From assembly GCA_016508695.1 (NCBI GenBank), contig VNKQ01000009.1:930001-994000 (forward strand): a stretch of DNA of 64,000 nt. Direction: 5' to 3'. Below, piece by piece: positions 33,268 through 43,396 of the stretch (the stretch's first letter is position 1; the number at the start of each line of letters is the position of its first letter). The stretch is from Hyphodiscus hymeniophilus. Lineage: Eukaryota > Ascomycota > Leotiomycetes > Helotiales > Hyphodiscaceae. A program made the position numbers and the translations under genes. Under the pieces are notes generated by a model. It worked only from the letters and a program-made list of their open reading frames with translations, ran no database searches and was not told the origin of the DNA.

Positions 33268-33935
33268 ATGACCACGTTTCCAATGAGCTAGCACTCAAAC
33301 TCATCCCTTGAAAGCCTTCCGGATACACAGGAGATACGAGACGCCAGGAACAATCGTAAACCCAGTCTTAGCCACGAGCAAACCCTCGGCGTATTACAAC
33401 CTTCTCCCTCTACTTGTGCACTCAAAACACCGACAGAAGACTCCGAGAACTTGATCTGCGAAGACCTAAAGTCTGAACCATGCGAAGTTTCTGATTATTC
33501 TGGAGAGTTGGCAGAGCCTCATGTCTCTGTAGGCACCAGACACGCAGGCTACGAAGACTCAGAAAGTTTGGACTCAGAAGCTTCGATCTCAGAAGATCTA
33601 GAATGGCAAGATCTAGAAGACGAGCTATATGGCGAAGACTCAGAACGCATCGCTTCCATTTCCAATGATAGACTTGTGCTGATGGCCATCTGTGTGCTTT
33701 TACTATACGTCGAGGTCTTGCTCTGGATCTGGTTCCAGGTACGCCTCGCGTCTCATATCGCTCCCTACACTAATTTTGATTTTGTTTTCCGTCCCCCTTT
33801 CGGCTAACCGAATATAAGGGGCAAAGTTTGCGGCAACAAAAAGCTGGGTATGACAATCGGATGATGGTGGTAAATCATGGAATACCCCTCATAGACAAAA
33901 GAAGCATGACAGCTGACCTGATCAGCGGAATATAA
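33268..33935 (+). pseudogene. small single-pass membrane protein, start interrupted by TAG or an unseen 5' exon
   Basis: An open frame at 33292-33738 is joined by a good intron (33739-33818, GTACGC ... GGCTAACCG ... ATATAAG) to 33819-33935. The protein is rich in Ser/Glu/Asp (SLDSEASISEDLEWQDLEDE), then has one strong membrane segment (LVLMAICVLLLYVEVLLWIWF), then a short basic tail ending TADLISGI. The frame continues upstream to TAG at 33289-33291, and only seven codons earlier, in the same frame, lies an ATG (33268: MTTFPMS-stop). Either one CAG-to-TAG change broke the gene, or the true first exon is elsewhere. No family recognised. The downstream splice and clean frame argue that it is or was a real gene. 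Confidence 0.45.
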
Positions 33936-34858
33936 AGCTCGTCAGTTCACTTTAATAATTGTCTCACAAGTGCTGGGCCTCCTTTATTGTATTCTTTATC
34001 AAGTGCTCACTCTGGAGTGCTTCGGTGTAAGGTCTTCTTCAGTACTGCTCAAAGACTGCGAGGAATTCGGAATTCGGAATTGGCAGATGATTTGGGAAGC
34101 AAGGACGTCTATATTTCCCTTCGATGACTTGTCTAAAGCAAGAAAAGGCTTATAAGATAGGACAAAACAGAGCTCCGAACCTCCAGGGTCTTTGAATCGT
34201 TCAATTTTCCGTAGTAAAGTGATTAAGACAGAGGCAATCAGATAGGAATGGACGATCGATTGCTATAAAACAAGAATTGCAAGACAACCTCAACGGATTA
34301 TATGAATTTTCGCGATGACCGTTCCAGTGCCTCCTACACAGCTCAGTGTTTTGTTCAGGAGTTACAAACAACTGATCTATCGGCAACTCTTCCCAGGCAT
34401 ATTTGTACACAGAAGGCCTAGCAGACTGGGTACAAAATATACACCGGATGGGCACATCAGAGCTCCTCCTCCTTTGCCATGAAGCCATTCGACATGCAAT
34501 GTGTCCAAAAATGGTAGAAGAATCAAGATAACATCTTTCTCGCTACAGTGTTGTAGTGGTCAAAGAAGCGGCCATCTGTCTCGACTTCCTCCCCACAAGC
34601 TGCCATACCAGTCCATGATGCTGAAATATGAACTGCAAAAGTATTTCGTCCATCAAAATCGAAGATCTACGACAGATCTTACGAAGTACCATCAAAATAA
34701 ATCAAGACGTCTCAGGCGGGTCAGGCGGGTCCGTCAGGGTTCGAACAAACGCCACCAACACGGACACGAAAAGTCGCGTCTCCCAGACATTCGAACTCAA
34801 GCATCATCTGCCTTGCAAATCAACTCGGCACAACTAACCACCTTCCAAAAAGCTGAAC
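33936..34858. other. intergenic upstream of POL12
   Basis: Contains only short open frames on both strands without family similarity. It serves as the POL12 promoter. Confidence 0.55.
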
Positions 34859-36995
34859 ATGGCCGAAACTACAGACAAAGAGCTCCGAGAGCTCTTCGCA
34901 GCTGCGAACGGCAATATCGAAGCCGATGTCCTGGCCGAAATGAACTCTATCTTGCGACTGCATTCGATTGATGCGCAAGAACTTTGGTACAAATGGGAGT
35001 CTTATTCTATCAAGATGGGATCGGACGATATGAAATTGAATTTAGATACCGCCAGGGCACTGAAGAAAGATGTACAAGATACTTTGGAACGAGACAACCG
35101 AACCAAGTCTCATGGATTGAATACAAACAAGCGCGGAGGAGCCACACCTCGAAATGTGTCTAGCAATGGCGATGTATTCGGAATGTAAGAACACTATCAG
35201 GTTCTGATATTTCGTTGCTAATCTACAGTCAGATTGGATGGGTTGAGCACACCAAGGCCGGGTGCAAGCAAAATCAATGGATCTACCAAACGCAAACCGC
35301 TGCAGACACCGTCCATGTCGAGGATAAAGGCAGAACCTGGTAGCAGCCCGCCGACTTTCAAAACACCACATAAGCCTGGTGAGGAAGGAACAGCTACGGT
35401 GTAGGCCTTCGGTGGGATTCTTCTTGCAGCCATTTTACTAACGTGACATAGAGCCGCTTTTAACGAACGGATGAATGCTGGCCAGACAGTTGAACTCCTT
35501 AATGACCAACTTGCTGCTCCCGAACCCCCGATAGCCCCCTACGGCGAACCTCGAATCAAACTTGTTGCGAATTCGGACATAAAGAAGCTCTCCTACAAAA
35601 CGATGGCGATGAAATCCTCAGAAGCATCCGAGATTTTGGATGATCGAATAGACGAGTTTATGGGACTAGTTCAGGAACATCACAAATTGGACGACTCGGC
35701 ATTTGGTAGTGCGGCCAGTAAAAGCATCAATGAGCTCGTTGCAGTTGGACGAGTCGCCTCAGATTCCTCGGAAGGGAGACTCAATGCCTCATCGCTTGTC
35801 CTGGAAACTTCACGCAGAATGGGTGGAGGGCTCAGGATACCTTTGAAAATGGATTCAGTACCTGGTTTCCAATTCTTTCCTGGTCAGATCGTTGCCCTGA
35901 AAGGTATCAACACCTCTGGCGAAGACTTCAGGGTTAGCGAGATTCTAGAAATTCCTCTATTGAAAGCCGCCGCATCAACACCAGCAGGATTAGAAGCACA
36001 TGTTCAACGGCTGAAAGGAGGCCCTGATGCCATGGATGATGATTCCGAGCCCACACCTTTGAACATCCTGCTAGGTGCAGGACCATATACTACGGATGAT
36101 AACCTGGATTTCGAACCACTACACGCTCTCTGCAGTCAGGCAGCAGATTCATATGCAGATGCACTCATCCTTACTGGGCCATTCCTCGACACTGATCATC
36201 CTTTGATAGCCTCGGGTGACTTCGATCTACCAGAAGAAGCAATGACTGAGCCAGACACAGTCACAATGTCGACTGTCTTCAAGTACTTAATCTCACCAGT
36301 TTTCAACCAACTTGTCGGCTCGAATCCACACATCACAATAATTCTCGTTCCTTCTGTCAAAGATGCTATCAGCAAGCACGTTTCATGGCCGCAAGAACCC
36401 TTTGCCCGAAAAGATTTAGGACTGCCTAAATCAGTCAAAATTATCGGAAATCCCATGACCTTGTCGCTGAATGAGATCAACCTTGGAATTTCTTCGCAAG
36501 ATATCTTGTCGGAACTGAGGCAGGAAGAGGTTACTGGCGGCAAGCCCAAAGATGCTGCAGTGCTAGCTCGCTTGCCTAGGTATCTCATAGAGCAGCGCAA
36601 TTTCTTTCCTCTATTTCCTCCTGCCAACAGAGAGACTTTGCCCAAGACTGGGACAAAGAGTGGAATCCCTGCTGGCGCAATGATTGATACCAGTTATCTA
36701 AAGCTTGGGGAGATAATTAATGTCAGACCTGACCTGCTGATCATTCCCAGTGCTCTGCCACCCTTTGCAAAGGTATTAAAGCTTCTTTTATCTTTCTTCA
36801 ATTCGCTGACTTCAATAGGTGGTGGAGAGTGTTCTTGTTGTCAATCCTGGATATCTTTCGAAGCGAAGAGCTGCAGGAACATATGGAAAGATGACGATTT
36901 ATCCAGCTTCAATGACGGAGGATGAAAGAAATGCAGGAGTTATGGTTAGTCACAAACTATTTAACAGAGCACGTGTAGAGATTATGAGGATATGA
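34859..36995 (+). CDS. POL12: DNA polymerase alpha-primase B subunit
   Basis: Four exons: 34859-35184, 35233-35400, 35452-36772, 36819-36995; 663 residues. It is the non-catalytic B subunit of the polymerase alpha-primase complex, which starts each Okazaki fragment. The N-terminal helical part (ELRELFAAANGNIEADVLAEM) and a linker with KTPHKP precede the OB fold (PGFQFFPGQIVALKGINTSGE). The inactive calcineurin-like phosphoesterase fold follows (LNILLGAGPYTTDDNLDFEPL, ADALILTGPFLDTDHPL, ITIILVPSVKDAISKHVSWPQ, NPMTLSLNEINLGISSQDIL, LRPDLLIIPS-type NVRPDLLIIPSALPPFAKVV). The end, HKLFNRARVEIMRI, matches the conserved Pol12 C-terminus, which fixes the stop at 36993-36995. Splice 1 uses the second of two nearby AGs (TACAGTCAG) to keep frame. 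Confidence 0.96.
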
Positions 36996-37098
36996 ATATA
37001 GGAATGGTGTGGCATGGCAAATGGGGACACTGGAGCTAGGATTGGGAGACAAGTGTAATGGTTTACATACGTATAATGAACTTCTGTATATATTGTGG

Positions 37099-38481
37099 CT
37101 ATCGCGAGTCTACCCTGCGACGTTTGTCGCTTTCGTATCGATCCTTATCCCTCGACGAGCTTCGCTTCCGGCGGCGATCATCATGGTATCGTCTTGGTGA
37201 TCTTGACCTTGAGCGTGATCTCTCATCGCGGCCAGGACGGTATTTATCGCCGCCATCATTTGATCTTGGCCGACCACCACCGTCCTGCATCGCCCGAGGC
37301 CCTTCGGGCGCTCCATTGACCCTTTTTCGCTCTCCCACTGGCATATTATTCGCACCACTGCCACCACTAGGACCTCCCCTATCTCTGTCGGGCATGAATC
37401 GCTCATCTGTATTGAACCCGCCCGGTCCACTCTTTCCAGGCCGCCTATCATCAAACTGTCCCCATTTCCCTGTGTCTTCACTCTTCAGATCTCGGTACTT
37501 TGTGGCACCCTTCTTCCCCAGTTTTGTCATATCCCTCATCTGCAACGCTTGCGGTAGGAGCTCCCGATTAACATCGTCCGTGAATCTCGCACCCATGATA
37601 TCCCTCTTATCCAAGCCCTCCGCCTTCGCATCATCCTGGAAGAAAGCACCCTTGTGGAAATATTTCTGCATGTACCCCATCTTCCCTTTGCCATCCTTCT
37701 CCTCCTTCTGCCTCGCAATGAACTCTTCATCCTCAGCATTTCTCTCCTCTTCCGTCAGATTCTTCCTTCTTTCGACCTCAGCAAGCTCCTTCTCCTTCTC
37801 TTCAATAACCTCGCGATCCCTCTTAATCCTCTTCAATTCCCTCAATTTCCATGCCGCGTATTCTGCTTCCGGATCAATCCCATCAGTATCATCAACCTCA
37901 TCCTCTTCCTCCTCATCATCCCAATTCTTCTTTCCCGCCTCCTTGGCTGCTAGATCCTTCCGAATTTGCTCCTCTACGATCTCATCCGCTGCTTTCCTTC
38001 TTCGTTCTTCTTCAGCAGCGATTAACTCCTCATCCGTTCTCTCATCGACTTTAGTTGCAGCAGTACCGTTCCTCTGGCCCTTTTTGATAAACATGGGTTT
38101 CGCCATCACCCGCCTCGGAGCTTCTTCTTCGCTCTCGCTTTCTTCTTCCTCGCTCTCCTCCTCGCTGCCTTCTTCCTCACTCTCCTCTTCACTCGCCGTA
38201 ACGAACCCCTCTTCCTCTTTCAATCTCGCGGCTTTCTCATCTTCTATCCGTTGCGCTTCTTTCGTAGCAGCTTCTTTGCGGCGAGCATTTAGATCGACTT
38301 TGCTCAGATTTGAGGTGATTGCGCCCGCAGTACTGGCTTTTGGAGGTGCGGAGATGGGTTTGCTTTCTTCAGCTTCGGAAGGCGCAGAATCTATGTCGGA
38401 GTCTGAGTCTTCGTGGAGAACTTTGCCGGGGCGGTGACGTGATGCCTTTACTGGGTTTGCAGTCATACGTTTGGGTGGCAT
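37099..38481 (-). CDS. MFAP1-like spliceosomal protein
   Basis: Single exon, 460 residues, highly charged. The N-terminal half is acidic with Glu/Ser runs (EEESEEEGSEEESEEEESES). The MFAP1 C-terminal domain begins around RRVMAKPMFIKKGQRNGT and continues with YAAWKLRELKRIKRDRE, EERNAEDEEFI, KMGYMQKYFHKGAFFQD and GATKYRDLKSEDTG, all family landmarks. MFAP1/Spp381-type proteins are B-complex factors of the spliceosome in the nucleus. The C-terminus is RS/RD-rich (ERSRSRSRSPRRYHDDRR), usual for splicing factors. It ends tail to tail with POL12, 103 bp apart. Confidence 0.93.
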   Translation of the reverse strand: MPPKRMTANPVKASRHRPGKVLHEDSDSDIDSAPSEAEESKPISAPPKASTAGAITSNLSKVDLNARRKEAATKEAQRIEDEKAARLKEEEGFVTASEEESEEEGSEEESEEEESESEEEAPRRVMAKPMFIKKGQRNGTAATKVDERTDEELIAAEEERRRKAADEIVEEQIRKDLAAKEAGKKNWDDEEEEDEVDDTDGIDPEAEYAAWKLRELKRIKRDREVIEEKEKELAEVERRKNLTEEERNAEDEEFIARQKEEKDGKGKMGYMQKYFHKGAFFQDDAKAEGLDKRDIMGARFTDDVNRELLPQALQMRDMTKLGKKGATKYRDLKSEDTGKWGQFDDRRPGKSGPGGFNTDERFMPDRDRGGPSGGSGANNMPVGERKRVNGAPEGPRAMQDGGGRPRSNDGGDKYRPGRDERSRSRSRSPRRYHDDRRRKRSSSRDKDRYESDKRRRVDSR

Positions 38482-39087
38482 CTTGAGGAAGAGAGGATGT
38501 GTACTTCGAAGTAGTTTAGTAAAGTTCAGGGTGTTGTTTGGCTTTAATTCTGGAGCTCGACAAGGCTGAGATTTAAGGGTAAGCTAGGATGGGATTGGCT
38601 AGTTCTCCCGTGTATTGACAGGGATCGATATGAGAATTGGCGATGAAGTCCACAATTTAAACATCACATTGATTGCTTTACAACTTCCCAATAACTGAGG
38701 GTACTGGAATGGATTGGCTCCTATAAGAAGCTCAGGACAGAAGGAGGGAAATAAATCTTAACATCTTCGTTGCTTCATTGCCTCAAAGTCGTCCGCTACA
38801 TGAGTCGTTCACAGTGCTGAGTAGTTGAGACATAGACTACGGAGTAAGTAATTATTACAAAACGGCTATATCTGATCACGCTGCAGAAGACGGTGAAGAT
38901 GTCTCTAAAGAGAACGGATTAATGCCACAGAGCCACTGCTCAAGCTTCGGGTCTTTTTATCAGTTATGCAAGTCATGTCGGTCATGCATCACATGCCGAA
39001 AGTACAGCTAGGTTGATGCACGTAGGTCATAACTTACAGAGAAGGTTCAATATCATTTCTGTTCCATTGCTCGATCTGCCAAGGACG
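38482..39087. other. intergenic upstream of MFAP1
   Basis: No recognisable gene or RNA. Confidence 0.55.
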
Positions 39088-39505
39088 CTAAAAAATCGAC
39101 TGTGTTTGGGTAGTTTCAAAGAAGATCTTATGATACATCTCCTAAAGCCCCAATCCATCTGGACGAGAGCTCTTTACTAAAGCTTACCGGAGGCCTATGA
39201 AGAACGACATACGCTTTGAAGGAATCACTTAGTTTTTGGGCACCTCTTGTCACACCTTTAGATCTCAAAGTAGCTCCAATCTTAAGATCGGATATTTCAT
39301 TGTGCAAAGGAAGCTGAATGACAGGTGTTCTGTGATAAGACAAACTGGTCGAAAGGTTCTCCATGTCTGAAAGACCCAATTTTGGAAAAAGGTCCGGAAT
39401 CTCGATTCGATGCTGTCCATGAAGGCATCTTCTTAGAAATTCTCCTGAATGAAAATTGGAGGCGGTTGCATTTCGGTGATCCACAACATTCTTGAAAACT
39501 CTATC
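39088..39505 (-). CDS. possible small unknown protein downstream of ALB1
   Basis: A minus-strand frame open from 39505 reads smoothly to a good donor (CCTCCG then GTAAGC, exon end 39188). Splicing a 47-nt intron to an AG at 39143-39142 gives a final exon 39141-39088 ending EMYHKIFFETTQTQSIF. No ATG opens the frame; the first internal Met is in LGLSDMENLSTSL, so a 5' exon would be needed. There is no family match. It may be a chance frame in the ALB1 3' flank. Confidence 0.25.
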
Positions 39506-39588
39506 TTATTCCAGTGGTATCATACTCGTCCGTTTTATCTTCAATGACCCAAACTCCAATGCTAATGCTGACTTTTCTGGGTGGCCTC

Positions 39589-40215
39589 TCAAAGTTCTTC
39601 TTCTTCCTCCGATGCAGGTTCTGGTAAAGGTATTGACTGAGGTTCGGGGTCCGTAGCCATAGCAATTGTTGTTGAAGACTCCGCAGCAGGAGCAACATTG
39701 GTCGCATCCTCTTCCTCAACCTCCATCTCCTCTTCATCGTCCTCATGCGCCAAATTCTCCTTCTCCAACGCCTCTTGCGCCGCTTTTTTGGCCAGAATCT
39801 TCTTATTCAAGTCTTCCCAAGCCTTGGCTCTCTCTTGAACAGTCCTAGCCCTTCCTTTACTCTTCTCGATTTTCTTCTCCTTCTTGTCCATTATTGCTTC
39901 AGCCATATCCATGCCTTTTTCTTGTCGCCTCTTCGCCCGTGCACTTAAGACGGATCTCCTGCCATTTTTGGACTTCTTCGATACACCGGAGCCCTGGTGT
40001 ACTGCTAGGACCGAGGGACGCTCTCTGCCAGGTGTGGTGGGTGGTTTGACATTTTTTAAGGACTTGTCGGTGTCAATGCTGGGAGATGATGCACGCTTTG
40101 CTGCACGAGAATGAACTGAAGTGACTGTAGGACATATTTAGCTGGATTCATCCCATCACTGATAAGTGATTAGGAACTTACCACCCTTCCTTTTCAGTGG
40201 CGCAGTTTTCGCCAT
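39589..40215 (-). CDS. ALB1: ribosome biogenesis protein Alb1
   Basis: Two exons, 40215-40182 (34 nt) and 40124-39589, intron GTAAGT ... CCTACAG, 189 residues. Alb1 is a small shuttling factor that rides on pre-60S ribosomal particles with Arx1. Family pattern: basic start MAKTAPLKRKG, SVHSRAAKRASSPS, a central RRSVLSARAKRRQEKGMDMAE motif, then KGRARTVQERAKAWEDLN and a very acidic tail (EDDEEEMEVEEEDA ... EEEEEL). It is head to head with the ubiquitin protease gene. Confidence 0.92.
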
Positions 40216-40508
40216 CGTGAAAGAAGTTTGATTGTGTTTGTGACATCGAGGGTTGAATAATGTGGGGTAAAGTAGAAATAGAAATTCCAGAAATTCAGTA
40301 CGCCGGCATGTTCCGAGGCACATGCTTCGTTCGCATCAAAGACATTCGTCACCCAGAAGCAAACAATTCCTAATAATTGACTACGAACAATGACAACGAA
40401 AGGCAGCTTGCTAGCGGACATAGAAACCCTAACTTACTTACCCTGATCTCAACATCGTATGCTTCACAACACAACACCAAGTGCGACTACCGATCCCTAT
40501 GCCTTGCG

Positions 40509-42671
40509 ATGTCTCAAGACCAGCTCATCTACGATTTCCTCGATGGTGACCCAGACCGCGAACTGGAATATCACCAAGACTACCAAGAAGACCCTTGGGT
40601 GCAGTTTCTTCGTGCCGCCTTCATAGTTCCTCTGATCTTGGCCGTTATCCCCGTCCTTTATCAAATTCTCTACAGACTCGACTACAATTTGCTACCGACC
40701 CAGGAACTACTCTGGAATGTTCTGGTCTATATAACACCCTCACGGCTCTTAGACTTCGCGGAAACATACACAAGTCCGTTACAAATATCGAATCCCATGG
40801 TGAAACATTTACCAAGGACGCAAGCAGCGAAGAGCGAAGCCATGAGGCGAATACTGGGACTTGACATACCGGGAGGAATGATGAGCTCAGTTGCATCAGC
40901 TGGAAGAAGGCGCTTCTCTACTCTTCCGGGGATAAATCTGGTTGCACAAGGCGCTGAGGGAAGACCTGCGGGGTTGGGTAATTGGGATAATTCTTGTTAC
41001 CAGAACAGCGTCCTCCAAGGGCTGGCGTCGCTGGACTCACTTTCAGAATATCTTACGAATCCAGTTGTGGAGGGAGAGGCTGTGGAAGGAATGGAGAAAC
41101 CGAATATGAAGATGGCGGAAGCACTACAAGGGCTGATCGCTTCGTTGAATAATCCAGAGAATAATGGGAGGAGGGTATGGACACCTGCTACATTGAAGAA
41201 CATGAGTAGTTGGCAGCAGCAGGATGCTCAGGAATACTTTTCGAAGGTCTTGGATGAGATCGACAAGGAGGTCGATAAGGTGGCCAAGGTGATGAGGACT
41301 TCACAGGGTTTTGAGTCGGACGATTCCTCGAGCGCTACTAATTCATCGAGTCCACCTTTGTCCACATTTCGAAATCCTTTGGAAGGAATGATTGCGCAGA
41401 GGGTTGGATGCACGAGATGTGGCTACTCAGCAGGGCTGTCTATGATCCCCTTCAACTGCTTGACAGTGCCTTTGGGCAGGGCTTCGGAGTACGACGTCGC
41501 CGAGTGTCTCGACGAATACACCAAACTTGAGCGGATTGAAGGGGTTGAGTGTGGAAAGTGCACACTGCTCAAGAACCAACGCCTACTATCCATGATAGAC
41601 GAACGAATCAAGGACCTTCCAGAAGACGCACCCGTCCGAGCATCGACCACGGAGAGGCTTGCCGCAGTGACTAAAGCTTTGGAGGAAGATGATTACGAGG
41701 AGAAGACACTTCTGACCAAGTGTAAGATTCCATCCAAGAGTCGAGTTTCTTCAACGAAGACTCGCCAAGCGGTCGTCGCAAGACCACCCAAGTCATTGGT
41801 GGTTCATTTCAACCGGAGTGTTTTCGACGAACTCAGTGGCGATCTGAAGAAGAATTATGCGGAAGTGAGATTCCCCAAAACGCTGGACCTAGGACCATGG
41901 TGTCTGGGAAGCTCTGGTGCAAGTCAGGATCCTGAACCTGAGGAGTGGGTCCTCGATCCTGAGCATCCTTTGATTGCTAGCTCGACAAACCAATCAAGGC
42001 TTCGAGGACCTTTCTACGAACTCCGTGCTGTCGTGACACATTATGGAAGGCATGAGAATGGTCATTACATAGCTTACAAGAAACATCCTAGTCTACCCGA
42101 GGGCGATGAGAAGGGTGAGAAGTCTTCGACTACAGGGCGGTGGTGGCGGCTGAGTGATGATGATGTTACGAAAGTCGGCGAGGAACAGGTTCTAAATCAA
42201 GGAGGAGTCTTTATGTTGTTCTTTGATCTCGTCGAGCCTGCCGAAATGAGGTCGCCTGAAGGACTTGACCCAAAACCAAATTGTGTCGAGGACACAAGCT
42301 CATCAGAAGCAGTGGCGCAACAGCCGGTAGCAGTCGATTCTCCTCGAGAACATACTAAGGTCGAGAAGAAATCACCCGAAGACTCCGTTCTGGCCGCCAA
42401 CGTCCCCCTACCAGATTTCGACGATTCGGATCTCTCAGAGGACGACATAAACATCTCTGATGGGACGCCAATCCGAACTCGAGAAGAGAGCATAACAACC
42501 AGCATATCCGATCGAGAGGACGAGGAGACCCAAGAGCAAGAGCGGCACGATTACAGCCCTACAAAGGCAATTCTCGTTCCCCAGTATATTCAGCCATCAA
42601 GTGTGCACAGCAACGAAAGGGAAGACACCGGAAAGGGCATCGTACCGTCCGGGAATTTAGTTATGGTGTAA
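40509..42671 (+). CDS. ubiquitin carboxyl-terminal hydrolase, membrane-anchored (USP family)
   Basis: Single exon, 720 residues from the ATG at 40509; the frame is open further upstream but without ATG. A hydrophobic segment near the N-terminus (FIVPLILAVIPVLYQILY) likely anchors it, as in Ubp16 and USP30 of the mitochondrial outer membrane; that location is inference. The peptidase C19 core has the Cys box GLGNWDNSCYQNSVLQGLASL-type sequence (catalytic Cys about residue 163), the QQQDAQEYFSKVLDEI box, a zinc-binding pair CTRCGY ... CGKC, and the His box VVTHYGRHENGHYIAYKKH (catalytic His about 519) followed by WWRLSDDDV. The Ser/Asp-rich tail after residue 590 is probably disordered. It removes ubiquitin from proteins. 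Confidence 0.93.
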   Translation: MSQDQLIYDFLDGDPDRELEYHQDYQEDPWVQFLRAAFIVPLILAVIPVLYQILYRLDYNLLPTQELLWNVLVYITPSRLLDFAETYTSPLQISNPMVKHLPRTQAAKSEAMRRILGLDIPGGMMSSVASAGRRRFSTLPGINLVAQGAEGRPAGLGNWDNSCYQNSVLQGLASLDSLSEYLTNPVVEGEAVEGMEKPNMKMAEALQGLIASLNNPENNGRRVWTPATLKNMSSWQQQDAQEYFSKVLDEIDKEVDKVAKVMRTSQGFESDDSSSATNSSSPPLSTFRNPLEGMIAQRVGCTRCGYSAGLSMIPFNCLTVPLGRASEYDVAECLDEYTKLERIEGVECGKCTLLKNQRLLSMIDERIKDLPEDAPVRASTTERLAAVTKALEEDDYEEKTLLTKCKIPSKSRVSSTKTRQAVVARPPKSLVVHFNRSVFDELSGDLKKNYAEVRFPKTLDLGPWCLGSSGASQDPEPEEWVLDPEHPLIASSTNQSRLRGPFYELRAVVTHYGRHENGHYIAYKKHPSLPEGDEKGEKSSTTGRWWRLSDDDVTKVGEEQVLNQGGVFMLFFDLVEPAEMRSPEGLDPKPNCVEDTSSSEAVAQQPVAVDSPREHTKVEKKSPEDSVLAANVPLPDFDDSDLSEDDINISDGTPIRTREESITTSISDREDEETQEQERHDYSPTKAILVPQYIQPSSVHSNEREDTGKGIVPSGNLVMV

Positions 42672-43396
42672 GGCTTACATGCGGTGCCAGGATATTTGTT
42701 TTAACATGGAGGAGTTTGTCATTCTGCATAGCATAGGCGTTTGGGAAGGGACATGTAAGGGACTGAAGCCTCGGATGACGATCTGTATAAGACTTTAATA
42801 GATCAATCGTCTCAAATGATGAACGATGGATTTTGCCTTCAGAGGCAAACACCATCACACCATCTTGGAGTCCCACGTGAAAGATAATCCCATCTTGAAG
42901 TTTTAGCAATGGATCAGAACCTGTCATACACATCGGGCGTGCAGATTGCCGATGATCACAAAAGTGAGGCTGTTGATAAGCATCCCGTGCTTTCAGTTTG
43001 CCCCCACCAATAAACCCTGCCGGCGGAACCTAAGAACCTTAATTGTGTGCATAAAAATAGCAGATCCCAGACGAACACCATTCGCTCAATCCAGGCAAAC
43101 CCTCCACTTCTATCACATTCAGTCTGAACTTGCTGTTGCTGACGACGATGAAAAGGATATGATACCACGCAAGATGTCATAAGGCGGAAGGCGGCAGCGA
43201 CATCACTTGAAGGGACTTCGCAAAATCCGAGAACTTCCATCAACCCTGCCTCCGTATTGCTTTTGCATCTTGCCTTGCACTTGCTTTGCTTTTCAATCAC
43301 AGCTTGCAATCCGAAGATACATTAGGAGAATTCATGCTCTTACGAGAAGCTCGTCTTCTACTTCAACGAGCTCGCTCCTATCACGGGACTTCCGAT
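42672..43396. other. intergenic upstream of the phosphatase gene
   Basis: 3' flank of the protease gene and promoter of the phosphatase gene. No recognisable element. Confidence 0.55.

Noticed and set aside
37058..38437. 459-codon plus-strand open frame over the MFAP1 gene
   Set aside because: Ser/Phe-rich mirror of the acidic MFAP1 gene, with no start context or family match; the minus frame has clear MFAP1 motifs.
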